From positions 45,160,001 through 45,224,000 of the forward strand of contig NC_057835.1 of the NCBI RefSeq assembly GCF_910594005.1: a stretch of DNA of 64,000 nt, in the 5' to 3' direction. Shown one piece after another: positions 31,641-43,499 of the stretch. A model generated the notes under the pieces. The model worked only from the letters and a program-made list of their open reading frames with translations, was not told the DNA's origin and ran no database searches. Made by a program: the position numbers and the translations under genes. This DNA is from Cervus elaphus. Its lineage: Eukaryota > Chordata > Mammalia > Artiodactyla > Cervidae. Within the stretch, counting starts at the first letter, position 1; each line of letters opens with the position of its first letter.

Positions 31641-31939
31641 ATCTAGGCGATTGACACCATGTGTTCCATAAAATGAAGAAATCCAGGGTAGATGAAGAAT
31701 TGAGAAAAATGATAAGCGATGATTGTCAGCACTGTTCACTCTGCTTGTGTGAGCTTTGTAAAATATTTTTAAATTTTTTGATGATTGTCTTTTCTCATTT
31801 GGAAAACATGAGAAATTTCTCATTTTTTAATCCTTAAATTCCCTTTCACTCAAAAACTAGAGAATTTTGAAATTCCAGCTCATGATTTTCAAGTCACAGG
31901 TGCTGTCCGTGGTGCTAGAAAGTAAGTAACAGAAGAGAG

Positions 31940-32100
31940 AAGTGATTAAGACCAAGGTTCCCAAACTTGACCATACTTTGGAATCAGCACATCCAATATC
32001 TACTGAATTATAATCTTGAGGATTAGAACCCTTGGGTCTGTATTTATGTAGATTTCTGCTCTTAGGTGAATCTGACACATAACATAATCTGCAAAATTGT
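31940..32100 (+). mobile_element. hAT MITE-like fragment (MER20-type)
   Basis: CAAGGTTCCCAAACTTGACCATACTTTGGAATCAGC and the downstream decayed part fit the opening of MER20-type elements. It is adjacent to a clearer copy. Confidence 0.4.
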
Positions 32101-32119
32101 TTTCTAGGACTATTGCCCA

Positions 32120-32290
32120 GAGTAGTGTTTTCAACCTTGGCATATGTGAATTACATGGAAGCTTTTAAAATAACTTACAACCAGAACTTTTTCCAAAATA
32201 ACTAAATCAGATTCTTTAGAAGACAAACCCAGTAATGAGCATTTTCTCAAAGATCCCCAGGTGATTCTAACAGTTGACCAGTAGTCTCAT
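32120..32290 (+). mobile_element. hAT-Charlie MITE (MER20-type)
   Basis: AGTGTTTTCAACCTTGGCATATGTGAATTACATGGAAGC at the left, AGTAATGAGCATTTTCTCAAAGATCCCCAGGTGATTC at the right. The ends are decayed inverted repeats typical of these non-autonomous hAT elements. Confidence 0.55.
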
Positions 32291-32862
32291 GAGGGCATTT
32301 GAATAAGGAGATGGGAAAATTGTCTATTTTTGTATGTAGAGTGAATCACCAAAAAGGTTACCTATAAAGGATTTATGGTATCATCATCACAAATACACAC
32401 ATAAATCAAAGGGCAAGACTATTTTGCCAATGATATTTGAACCAACTGAATAAGAATATGTGGAGGTAAATATTCAGAAGTATCCATTAAAATATGTTTC
32501 ATAAAAGTGTTGAGTAAAAACTTACAAAAGTTATTATTTGAATATCAGCTACTTTGAGTAGCAATAACTTGATATCAGTTTTTCTCCCATTGAAAATATA
32601 TACAGTCAGGATAAGTTTAATTATAGTATTTTGATTGTGTACATAGTATCTTACAATTTCCTTGTGAAGGAGGTCAGCAGGGATACAGACATTTTGGGTT
32701 TGACATTAAACTAATTACAATTTTCTTACTATATTTCTGAATTAGAAACTATTCAAGAAGAAATGCTGGTAGTTAACAGATAGAAATAAGATAAAGACAC
32801 ATTTTGTTATTGCTTAAAAGAAACAATATGGAGAACACAGGTTGAATGGAAAGCTAGAATCC
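32291..32862. other. no gene or repeat recognised
   Basis: Unassigned AT-rich sequence. Confidence 0.3.
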
Positions 32863-32863
32863 G

Positions 32864-33079
32864 TATTCCCTGGTGGCTCAGGTAGGCTCTCCTGCCTACA
32901 GTGCGGGAGACCCAGGTTAGATCCCCGGGTCAGGAAGATCCTCTGGAGAAGGAAATGGCAGCCTTCTCCAGTACTGTTGCCTGGAAAAATCCCATGGACA
33001 GAGGAGCGTGATAGGCTACAGTCCATGGGGTTGCAAAGAGTTGGACATGACTGAGCAACTTCACTTTTCACTTTTGAAA
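32864..33079 (+). mobile_element. Bov-tA SINE
   Basis: Head TTCCCTGGTGGCTCAGGTAG; body AGGAAGATCCTCTGGAGAAGG, CAGTCCATGGGGTTGCAAAG; end GAGTTGGACATGACTGAGCAAC plus TTTCAC repeats. Confidence 0.95.
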
Positions 33080-33427
33080 GTATTACCATGAGAGATGATT
33101 TATCCATGGAAGAGTCATTTATCTTTCTTTGGATAAAAATGCATAAAAGGTAGAAAGAAACAGAAATATGAAATTTACCCCAAGTATGATAATATGAAGG
33201 TAGAGTACAAGTAATTTGTACTACAAAGAGATACTTTAAATTTGTTCAAATATTTAACCTAGAAAGAAATTTAATAAGACACTTTGCTAGTTCAGGAATT
33301 ATACTCCAATGTGTGGTTATTTTTATCACCAAAGGATCATGTTAATGAATAAAGAAACTGTAAAATATTAATGTGAAAATGAGCTTCATTATAAATTATT
33401 TGATATTAATACTTTTAAAATGTATAT

Positions 33428-33570
33428 TAGTCACTCAGTCGTGTCTGACTCTTTGCGACCCTATGGACTGTAGCCCTGCAGGCTCCTCTATCCATGGGAT
33501 TCTCCAGGCAAGAATATTGGAGTGGGTTGCTATCCTCCTCTCCAGAGAAACTTCCTGACCCAGGGATCTT
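33428..33570 (-). mobile_element. Bov-tA SINE, antisense, partial
   Basis: TTAGTCACTCAGTCGTGTCTGACTC, GGATTCTCCAGGCAAGAATATTGG, then CTTCCTGACCCAGGGATC; the tRNA-like head is missing. Confidence 0.9.
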
Positions 33571-34212
33571 TTAAAATTCTATGATGTTCACTGTAAACTT
33601 TATTGCTTTTTTTCTTTTTTTTCAAAGTAGCTCCTCTGAAGCTCACACCTACTAATCACTGCAGCCATCCCTGGGCACTATGTTCCTGGAAAATAAGAGA
33701 CTCTTCCTATAACATAAAAGAGAGGCTCGCCTCACATTAGCTCTGAGCCTCGTTTCAATGTATTGATTTTTCATAATGTCCCAATCAACCAGTTCATTTG
33801 TTACATTCAATCCACTAATTAATCAAAATGAGTATAGAAACTGATGGGTTATCAAAAGGAATTTATTCATCAGTACAGTACAATCCATTAGTAAATATTT
33901 AGAAGACACACAGATAATCTTTCAGCAGTATAATTTTCACATCCTCAGTGATGCTATTTTTCTACAACAGCCTCTTGTACCACTGGGCTCACTATTATTT
34001 TGGTTATGATAGGCAATCAATAACTATTGAATGATCTAAATAAGATGAAAATTTATGGTGACACTTATAGCTCAGATTTATTGAATCTGATTCATGCCCA
34101 TGAGTGATCCTTGGGTCTACCCATAATCTCTCAACTGTCAAAAGAACAACAAAACCCAGTGTGAGGAACAAAATCATGGGAAATAAAATGAAGAAAAGGT
34201 ATTTCTCTCAGA

Positions 34213-34240
34213 GTTTCTAAACAATATTCTGTTTAGAAAC
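34213..34240. repeat. perfect 11-bp inverted repeat (hairpin), 6-nt loop
   Basis: GTTTCTAAACA at 34213-34223, loop ATATTC, TGTTTAGAAAC at 34230-34240. No T-run terminator context and no gene adjoins it. Confidence 0.9.
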
Positions 34241-34251
34241 TTGCAATCTGT

Positions 34252-34272
34252 TTTGTTTTTTTTTTTTTTTTT
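34252..34272. repeat. poly(T) tract
   Basis: GTTTTG followed by about 18 T. GCAATCTGTTTT on the left and GCAGTCTGTTTT on the right flank it, which resembles an imperfect duplication around the tract. Confidence 0.8.
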
Positions 34273-36304
34273 GCAGTCTGTTTTAAATGTTATTAAGAGC
34301 AAAGAATATGGAGGGGAAAAGGAACTGGCTCAAAAGAAGTAGAATAAAAGTTTAAGTAGTCACTGTCAGAGTATAATTTAATATAATTCAACTACAAATA
34401 CTGAGTGCCTGCTAGAGTCAGATATTAGATATGCCAGTGCTACATGTTGGAGATGAAGACATTTTATCAGTTGTAAATATAGTAAAAGTGATAACAGTGG
34501 TGATACTAGTGGTTGAAGAAGCAGCAGTAATACTAATATAATCAACTTAATTTTTTAATGAAATAATTTAGATATCTTATTGCACTCTAAGCAGAAATGT
34601 TAGACGGGCAACTATTGCTTATTCTCATATTTTAAATAGGGAAAATATAGGCTCGTAATGATGAGAATATAACCATAAGATTTTAATTTCATGAAGAATC
34701 AAAACTAAGGATTAAAAAAAAGTTTAGTGAAAGTAGCCCAAAATCCAAAACGAAAGACCAAGGCAACAGGGGGGGGAAAAGATCACTGCAGAAAATCTCA
34801 GCATTAGGGCAAAGATCATAAACAAAGCAAAAGTGAATGAATACTGAGTCAAGCTCTTCAGATGCCTGCCTTCATTATACAGCAAATTGAACCATTAGCC
34901 TGGGGCATGAGCAAGTCCAGTTCTAGGGAGCAGTGGGTCACTGGGCTACTATTCCACTCCCATCAACCACGGCATCTCATTTATCATCTCAGTTGTGTCT
35001 ACTAGTCCCTAAAATACACTGGAGCAAAAAGAATCTGGGTGACTGCATTTTCCTCAGAGCAAGGAGATATGTAAATGGCTTGAACACAAACCTCATGTTT
35101 TATTCATCATGGTTCAAGTGCTAAAATTTTAAGAGAAGTGTCAAGTAAGGTAGATAGATGATTTTAAAGGTCTTAGGTACTTCTGCTGATATGCCTTCAG
35201 TTTTCCTGGCTATATTATCTAACCTCCAAATTTTCTTTCTTTACAATGGAAAATAAAATAAAATCTAATATTTTTCCTCACTAAGACTTGTAAGAGAAAT
35301 AATGCAAATGATTGTAAAGAACTTCTGAAGATTGATTTGTCATTAAATACTTATGTCATCTACACAACCAGCTGACACAGAGATTCAGACCCCAAAGGAA
35401 CATGAAGCCTACAATTTAAAACAAAAGATGAGGAAGATCAAGTTCGGGAAACACACAAGATATGTGTGTTTCTAGATGATCAAGACAGTGCAGGGCTACC
35501 TGCCCACTGTGATCACGCCCAGCAAGAAATCACATGCCCTGGATGAGATTAGAACATTTTTGTTGAGCATGGAAACCTTCCCAGAAGTTACTTATTCTAC
35601 TGCATAATTATGAATCACTTTACAAGTGAAGAGGAAAAAGATGTCTTCCTGTCTGCCATTTGGAAGCAGCAGGCCAGGCCTAAAATAGACTACATGGCAA
35701 GTCTATACATATGTGGTTATAACACTATTGAAATTATACTGAAATGAAGAGATGTTATAAAAACAAATGCAATAAGAAAAATGGTGTGATTCATGAAAAC
35801 AGGAAAACCATCAGATAGAATTTTTCCATTCTTAATGGCAGGAAGGCATGAAGTAGAGAAGTGACTGCCTGGGTTATCTACACATAAAGGAAATTTCTCT
35901 TGAGAATGTCTCACCACTGAAATACAGGCCAACAAAACTGGATTCAACCCTTATTTATCTGATTGCATCTTCTGTTTGGCTTGACTCTGGTGATTCACTC
36001 TGCAGTCATGTTTGAGACTCAATTCACATCTCCTCTCCTCCCCTACCAGATGTTCAGCTTCTTCTGAGTCCTATTTATACCACTCACGTGACCCAAGATT
36101 GGATCAGGAAAACTAACCTCAGGATCTCCTGCCACGTAACCCAGCATTGATGTGACTGCTTCTTACACTGGGAAACCCAAGATGTGAATCTTTCCACAGT
36201 TTTTTTAGATGAAGCAACGAGAGCTCCTTTCTGTCCTGGTACAACCTTCACAAATCTAACGCAAGTGTAAAACACTTCGCTCTCTTCCCTCTATTACCAT
36301 TATA

Positions 36305-36328
36305 CTCTCTCTCTCTCTCTTTTTTTGT
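36305..36328. repeat. (TC)n microsatellite
   Basis: About eight CT units followed by a T run. Confidence 0.85.
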
Positions 36329-38026
36329 TAAAACTTTAAGACTAAGCTAATAATTTTGGCTGTTGAGTTACTAAAGTGTAAGAGAAAGAGAAAGATTCTT
36401 TTCTCAAGATGTTCAAAGCTTTTAAGACTATTATCTTTCTGCAGATTGCATTGTATTTTTTAAGGTTAGAATCTCTCTTTCTTGTGGTATTCTTTCTGGA
36501 GAACAACTTATCATGCCTACTGTGAATCTGTAAATGTCAGGTGCTCAGAAAGACAAAAGAGATAAATGCATCAATAATTTTCAAAATATCTCCCATTACA
36601 TCTGTAAGAATCATCCCTGGAATGTGTGAGGCATTAAATGAATCACTCCTATTGCTATTTAAAAATAATAATCATGTAAATTAATAATAACATTTAATAA
36701 TAATGTTGATCTCATGATCATCAAACAATGAGCATAAGTATCTTGAAATTGTGATAGTAGATCATCTTTTCCTGCAAATTAATAAGCAAGTCACAGTTCT
36801 TTGTTCATTTTATTTAGACGGAAGCATCTAGAGCCTGATCTACCCCTTATTTACTAACAAAATTAGTGTTTGCAAACTCTGACACTGGAGACTGAAAGCA
36901 GAAAAGCCAGAATGGCCACATGGGGCAGTGAATTCCAGGTCAGGCTCTCAGGAGGCAGCCATTATGACAATTGGCCAAAAGACCAGTCAAGGGCTACCCT
37001 CTGCCTTGGTTTTGATATGTCCTGCTGAATGACAGACAAAGTTTTATAGAATTCTCAAGGATGTGCTGCAAGCCACAATACATCCAGAATTACCTTAGGG
37101 ACAACTCCCCAAGTGACCAAAGCAGATTGTTGTCACAAAATGATGACTACTGAAAAGAAGGTTTGTGCTCTTGAAATATTTATTCCACAGGGCCTCCTGC
37201 TTTCAGAGAGCATATGTTTTTGATGCTTTATGAGAACAGAAGTCCTGATGATAGAAAGAAATGATCTCTGGAGGAAATTTTCTCTGTGCCAGTGCAAATC
37301 TGAGCTCTAAGCTGGGGGTGATGCTGCACTTCTGTGACAATGTTGGCAGCTTTGGAGATATCCTGTGGTGTTATAATAATGAGCCATGCCACAGACTCAG
37401 CTCTCCTGACCTTCACGTGGCAGAATGGGTCAATGTGACTAAAAATGGTTTTCCCAGTAGCCTGGATCAGCATTCAAGCCTAATCCTACAGGATGAAAAA
37501 TATACCATTGCAATGAGCACTTCCCATGGCAACTTATTAGTCTCTATTTAGATTAACTATGATTTTAGAAAAGGCTTCAACCCACTGGTGATCTGTATCA
37601 AAAAAATCCCATAGGCTTTCTACATTATTATTGCTGGTTTTATGCATTCACTCACTCTTCAGCTTGAGCTGAGACATACACAGTGGGTTATTAGGAAGCA
37701 AACATTTCCCAAAAGCCCACGATGGTTTTTGAAGTAACTGAATGAGCACTTCTGCTCAGGACAATCTCTGTGTCACATTCTGATAATGCATTATGATTTT
37801 CTCACTGTACTTTCCTTCTTTCATGTTTTCTGTTTGAATGGAAATGAAGTATGAAAGAAGAATCAGGGAGAATGTGGAAATTCATTTTAAATATTTGCCT
37901 TTATGAAAGCAATTTTAAATCATAGCAGTCTAAGGCAAGGGGGAAAGTACCTGGCCTACCCACTCCACTTTCCCAAATCAATTTTTACCTTAAAAAAAAA
38001 AATAAATCCTGTAGTAAAATGAAATG

Positions 38027-38309
38027 TAGAACTTCCTTGATGGTTCAGTGGTTAAGAATCCACCTGCCAATGCAAGGGACAGGAGTCTAATCCCTGGTCA
38101 CACTCCATGGGGCAACTAAACTTGTGCGCTAGAGCTACTAAGCCTGCAAGCCACAACTACTGAAGCCCGCGCACCCTAGAGCTCATGTTCTATAACAAGA
38201 AAAGCCCACACACCACAACTAGAGAGCAGCCCCCCAGTCACCACAGCTGGAGAATGACTGCCTGCAGCAGCAATCCAGTGCAGCCAAAAATAAATAAATA
38301 AAATAACAT
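38027..38309 (+). mobile_element. CHR/ART2A tRNA-Glu-derived SINE
   Basis: Head ACTTCCTTGATGGTTCAGTGGTTAAGAATCC; body CAACTAAACTTGTGCGC, AGCCTGCAAGCCACAACTACTG, AGAGAGCAGCC; end GCAGCCAAAAATAAATAAATAAA. It is nearly full length for this SINE type. Confidence 0.85.
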
Positions 38310-38629
38310 TTAAAAATTTTAAATTCAACTTGAAAATTAAATGCTAAGTCATTGAGAATAAATTGCAGACTGTGGGATTCAGCTGACATGGTGGGGGGGG
38401 GCTGGTGATCCCGCAAGTTAAACATTTTAATAACTGCCAAAGGGTGCTGCTGTTGCTGGCCTGGGGACCTCTCCCTGCAAAGAGAACTACAGAGCGAGAA
38501 GAACATCCTTGGCCATGCTCACATCCTCTCTCTTCCCCAAAGGGGCAAGACTAATTGATCTTTTGGGGAAAATTATGGAGTAGGTTCAGCTCAACTATTT
38601 CTTCTCTCCTTTTGAGCTTAGCAGGGCAC
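38310..38629. other. no gene or repeat recognised
   Basis: Slightly GC-richer unassigned sequence with a G9 run at about 38392-38400. Confidence 0.35.
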
Positions 38630-38904
38630 GCCCTTCTGCTGCTGCTGCTAAGTCGCTTCAGTCGTATCCGACTCTGTGCGACCCCATAGACGGCAGCCCA
38701 CCAGGATCCGCCGTCCCTGGGATTCTCCAGGCAAGAACACTGGAGTGGGTTGCCATTTCCTTCTCCAACGCAGCAAAGTGAAAAGTGAAAGTGAAGTCGC
38801 TCAGTCGTGTCCTACTCTTCGCGACCCCATGGACTGCAGCCTACCAGGCTCCTCCGTCCATGGGATTTTCCAGGCAAGAGGACTGGAGTGGGTCTGCCCT
38901 TCTG
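38630..38904 (-). mobile_element. Bov-A2 SINE (dimer), antisense, with 9-bp TSD
   Basis: Two reversed Bov-A units: AAGTCGCTTCAGTCGTATCCGAC...CCATTTCCTTCTCC, a linker AAAGTGAAAAGTGAAAGTGAAG, then TCGCTCAGTCGTGTCC...GGACTGGAGTGGG. GCCCTTCTG is found at 38630-38638 and 38896-38904. A short GCT run (38637-38650) marks the reversed 3' tail. CpG sites are largely kept, suggesting a younger copy. Confidence 0.92.
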
Positions 38905-39345
38905 AGAAAGACTTAATATTTCCAGTGCTGAAAATATTTAGAAACTCTCAAAGCATAATTTCCAAACATTGAAAACATGTGTCTACAGCAAATACATTGC
39001 TCACATGCATCAAATATTTATTTAAGGCAATAATGAGGGAAATGGCAGCTTGTAAGTAAAGCTGGTTCAAAAGCATATAGAAGAGATGGAAGTATCTATA
39101 ATTAATGAAAGACAGAATCCTGAAATAAGATAGTAATATAAAATACTAAGGTAGTTAATGTCTTATGGTGCAATAAAACTGTAACATTTGGGATTACCTT
39201 CTCTACTAGTGGGAAAACTATTACATTCCTTTTGGACAAAAATCATTTATAACATACAAATCCATTAATCAATATTTCACTTCACAAAATGGAGGCACAA
39301 ACCCATGGTAAATAGTAAATCAAACAAACTAGATTCCTCTAGAGT
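38905..39345. other. no gene or repeat recognised
   Basis: Unassigned AT-rich sequence. Confidence 0.3.
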
Positions 39346-39480
39346 GGGACTTAGCAAACTACAACCAGCGAGTTCAGTCCTTACCGGTTCCCTGGTTTTG
39401 GAAGTAAAGTTTACTGGAACACAGACACACTCATCCATTCGTGCAGGTTCATGGCCATTTTTCACCTACAATAGCTACAA
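39346..39480. mobile_element. old interspersed repeat, family uncertain
   Basis: TTAGCAAACTACAACCAGCG...GGAAGTAAAGTTTACTGGAACACAGACACACTC resembles the widespread mammalian element with 'GCAAACTATGGCCC...TTTTATTGGAACACAGCCAC'. I could not name the family. Confidence 0.4.
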
Positions 39481-39730
39481 TTAAATAATCCCCAGAAAGG
39501 CTAATTACAATGTTCTAACATGACTCTTAAAGGTCATGCAGTCTTTCTTCCATATGATTTCCCACTTTGGATAGTTTTTCTTAACAGAACAAGTAAATAC
39601 TAAATGAAGTTATCAGAACAACATGAGATCAGAAAAGAGAGCTGTGCTGAATCTGTATTGTATTGACTTAGCTAAGCTAAAATTCCTATGCTTCCTAAAA
39701 TTCCCTTCCCTGAGACCAATAGGGCTTTAG

Positions 39731-40250
39731 TGTTTCTCTCAGCTTGACTAAACCTTAGACAGACTTTTTCCTGACTCTAGGCCCCTGACCTCCCTTTTCT
39801 TAGAACATTTATTTTGGAAAACTTGCAAATTCTTTTTCTGCCTCTTTGAGATATAAATCTTCTTAAAGACCTGCTGCAAGTTTTACAACCTAACATTGTC
39901 TTTCTCAAGGACTTTGGAGCTATCTTTTTGAAAAGTAATCATCAAGAAAGATAATAGCCCTGTGGGAGTGTAGGACCCTCACTTCAGCAGGCACCTTGTT
40001 CTAAGTTGTAAAACTACCTCCTATTGTGGGGATGAAAGATAGCTTACTTTTTCTTTGGATAAGTCCATGTAGCAAGCACATGACCTGTGACTCTCCTCTC
40101 CCCCTACCTTAGCTCTTAAAATTTTGGGGTTTGTTTTAGTGGAGTTGAGTTCAGACTAAGTTCTGACAGGTCACTCCTATTGCTTGCTATAGCCTTGAAT
40201 GAAGTCTTACTTACCTTTCAGCATGATTGGGTGCAGTTTATGCTTTGACA
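39731..40250 (+). mobile_element. ERV-L-type 5' LTR
   Basis: TG...CA ends (TGTTTCTCTCAGC to TGCTTTGACA). Blocks shared with 11738-12190: CTTAGACAGAC...TTCCTGACT, TTGTCTTTCTCAAGGACTTTGG, AGTAATCATCAAGAAAGATAATAG. The polyadenylation signal has decayed to AATGAA at about 40198. Confidence 0.7.
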
Positions 40251-41559
40251 CTTTCATGTTTCCTTATTAGCATGAATAACAAGGGACATTTTGCACGACA
40301 CTGGAAAGCAAAAGTGAGACAGCAGCCACATTATTTTTACACTCAGATCTGTGCAGGAAAGCAAATATTGTTGCAGCTCACATTTATTTGTCCCTGATCT
40401 GCTGACTTATGTAATTGTTGTGCAACAGCAGCTAGGCCTACAGCTCCTCCAGTCCTGCCGAATCTTCTTTAGTGTCAATAAATCCATAGTTAATGTTTGC
40501 TGCAAGTAGGGCAGCAGCTAAGGTTATAGATCCTCAAATTCCTGCCAGATCTCCTTAAGCTCTCCAAATCCTGGACACCAGCTTCTTCAGCTGGTTCCTG
40601 GCATCACTGAAGTTGGAGGCTTGGTTGGAGGTGGTAAGAGACAGATGCATGTTCTAGCTTACCCTTACAGATTTCAATATGTTCTTGCTATCCCACTTCA
40701 TTTGTCATTTTACTGCCTTCCTTGCTATCTTCAGGCCAGAATCAGACACAGAAGCAATAGCTTTATATAAACTGTTTAACCAAATCCCATAATTGCAGTT
40801 TAATGGCAGCTGAGTCAAAAGAGGAGTCAAGATGATCTAGTGGGCTAATTGATCTGATATCCCTAAAACAGAAATAGATGGGCAGCATACTAAAGTCTCA
40901 CTTGATCTATATACACAGAAAATTACTAGGTATAGTGAACAGAAGACTGACAAGTGATTATGATTGAGGAATCACGCCCCTCAATAAATTCCCAGATGTG
41001 AACTAGTTTAACGATCCAGAGTCTCTCAAATGAAGGGAAGGTCAGGTGCCTTTGAGGAGAAACCCTGTTTGGTGAGGAAAACTTATAAATCTTTTAGCCT
41101 TCCCCCAAAGGTGTGTACAGCCTACCAGGGTAATTGTGCATTTTAGCAGAGGAATTAATCAGGCTTTGGAGGGATTGTTAAACATTGGCTGTAAACTTAA
41201 CCTAAATCTGGGAGATAAAAATTTCACTGTAGAGATCTATAATCAATGGAACTTTCCCTGTATCTCACAGGGAACCAGTAAGCCTCCACAGTTACCCAGA
41301 TTTTGGGATCATGATTTCCCATATTCCATAATGCATGATTACAATAGACATGCTTAGAAACTGGCAGAATTCCCACTTCAGTTTCCTAACCGATAGAGTA
41401 AAGGCTATATGCCAGGTAAAGCCAAGTGAAGGCCACTAGAACTGCCTGGATAATAAACCAAAAACAATATTGCATTCCTAGACAGATTGTAAAGATTCAT
41501 GCCACCATTAAAGACTTGAGAGATGCAAGGATAGTGATTTCTACCACATCCCATTTAAC

Positions 41560-41943
41560 ATGTCTATCTGGTCTCTGTGGAAGACAGATGGATTTTGGAG
41601 AATGACAGTAGGTTTCCATAAACTTAACCAGATGGTGATGCCAATTGCAGTTGCTCTTTCAAATGTAGTTTTGCTACTAGAGCAAATCAGCATATTCCCT
41701 GGCATATGGTATGGGGCTATTGATCTAGCAAATGCTCTTTGCTCCTTACCTGTTAGTAAAGAACATCAGAAGCAGTTTGTGTTCAGCTCTCTGAGCCAAC
41801 AATACATCATCACTGTTCTACCCCAGAGCTGTATTGATTCTACAGTCTTATGTCATAATCTGGCCTTCAGGGACCTTAATTTTTCCTCCATTCTTCAGTG
41901 GAATATCATGATGATACATTTTATTTGTAATATTAATATTTAG
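41560..41943 (+). pseudogene. decayed ERV-L reverse-transcriptase domain
   Basis: A 127-codon frame that keeps the family's word order around the palm (…KLNQMVMPIAVAL…, …GAIDLANALCSLPV…, …VLPQSCID…). The position where the catalytic YxDD motif should be no longer encodes aspartates, so the enzyme is dead. Flanking pol sequence is out of frame. The first methionine is not a real start. Confidence 0.65.
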
Positions 41944-42408
41944 CTCATGGGGAAGGATGTAAAAATAGCAGCAACTACATTTGCAATTGTTTAGCATCAT
42001 CTAAGCCAGTGAGTAGGAAGAAAATTCCACAAAAATTCAGAAGTTGGCCACCCAGTGAAATTTCTAGGGATCCAACCCTCCAAGGCAAGTGAAGACATCC
42101 CTTCCAAAATGGACAAATGACTCCATCTGGCCCTTCCCACCATTAGATAAACAGTGCTAGTTGTATGTCTTAAATTGTTGGATGTAAAATATGCCTCGTT
42201 TGGATGTGCTATTCTGACCAGTTTGCCTGGTAACTTAAAAAAGGTTTTAGTTTTGATGAAAGTCTAGAACAAGAGAAAACCCTACAACATGTACAAAATA
42301 TCAAGCAAACTGTTCTATCATTTAGGCTACATGATCTACAAGCTATGACAGTGCTCAAAGTGTTCTTGTCAGATAGGAAGACTGTGTGGAACTTTTAGCA
42401 GTCCTTAT

Positions 42409-42657
42409 AAGTGATTCACAGGCATCCCAGGTGAAGCTAGTGGTAAAGAGCCTCCCTGCCAATGCAGGAGACGTAAGAGATGTGGGTTCCATCTCTGAGT
42501 TGTGAAGAACCCCTGGAGGAGGGCATGGCAATCCACTTCAGTATTCTTGCCTGGAGAATCTCATGGACAGAGGAGTCTGGTGGGCTACAGTCCACAGGAT
42601 CACAAAGAGTCAGACACGACTGAAGAACTTAACACACACACAAAAGTGATTCACAGG
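42409..42657 (+). mobile_element. Bov-tA SINE in the ERV-L relic, 14-bp TSD
   Basis: AAGTGATTCACAGG is repeated perfectly at 42409-42422 and 42644-42657. The body has the tRNA-Glu head (CATCCCAGGTGAAGCTAGTGG, AAAGAGCCTCCCTGCC) and the Bov-A part (AGTATTCTTGCCTGGAGAATC), with an (AC)n tail. Confidence 0.95.
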
Positions 42658-43499
42658 GCAGAGCTTAAAAATTTTGAAATATCTACACCTTCTTTTGCAG
42701 ACATTTATTGTCCTTTTGGAAACATTTCTGGCTTCCTAAATAGTCTTAATAAGAACTAACACCTCACCATCAATATACCACCAAAGCTACAATGTGATTT
42801 GAACTACCCAACAAGGTGTTGTCTAACTCACTAATTCATAACCTTGGAAGATTACATTAGTTTATGAGATTGAGCTCAATCAGTTTCTGAAGACAAGTAA
42901 GTTGCATAAGTGCAAATGCCCACAGGCCATTTTCCTATTACATTGCCTCTTCTTTCTCAATCAGCACATATGACCTCATGGAGAGTTGATTAAGGAAGAA
43001 AAAATTGGGCCTGATTTAAAGATGATTCTGCACAATATATTAGCACTACCTGAAGGAAGATGACTACAATGCTATATGGCCTCTCTCTTTGAAAAACAGT
43101 GGAAAAGGAAAAGGCACCCATGGTCAGAATTTTGAGCAATGTACTTGATTGCCTATTTTGTCTGAAAGAAAAGATGACCAGGAGTCTGAATCTACACTAA
43201 CTCCAAGGCAGGATATTTGGCTGGATAATCAAGGACTTAGAAAAAATGCAATTGGTGGAAAAGAGGTCCAGGAAATAGGTGATGTATCTCTGTGAATGGA
43301 CATAGGGTGTGAAGATATATGTTTAAAATGTAATCAAAAAGCATTTTCAGCAGATGAGGATCTTCATAATCAATTAGACAAAATGATGCATTCAGTAGAC
43401 ATCAGTCAATCTATTTTCCCAAGCAAAGGGCTCATGAAAAAATTGGCCATTGTGGCAGAAATAAAGGCTTTCCATCTACTATGAAACAATGATCTTACT

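Larger units (their letters stand above)
33571..38026. other. 4.45-kb island free of recognisable ruminant repeats
   Basis: No BovB, Bov-tA, CHR or artiodactyl L1 could be found, whereas they occur about every 1-2 kb elsewhere in the window. Possible old traces only: an L2-like word set near 34380-34450. A T-tract lies at 34252-34272, a perfect hairpin at 34213-34240 and a (TC)n run at 36305-36321. The 96-codon frame at 37261-37551 has no recognised domain. Either an evolutionarily constrained non-coding region or chance. Confidence 0.45.

Noticed and set aside
34213..34272. Bacterial-type intrinsic terminator
   Set aside because: Stem-loop and T-run are 11 bp apart and the DNA is clearly mammalian; noted only as an odd structure.
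37261..37551. 96-codon frame in the repeat-poor island
   Set aside because: No family resemblance and no flanking exon signals. Kept only as a note within the island finding.
41136..41943. Intact retroviral gene
   Set aside because: The frames are short, flanked by stops, and the reverse-transcriptase catalytic motif is destroyed.
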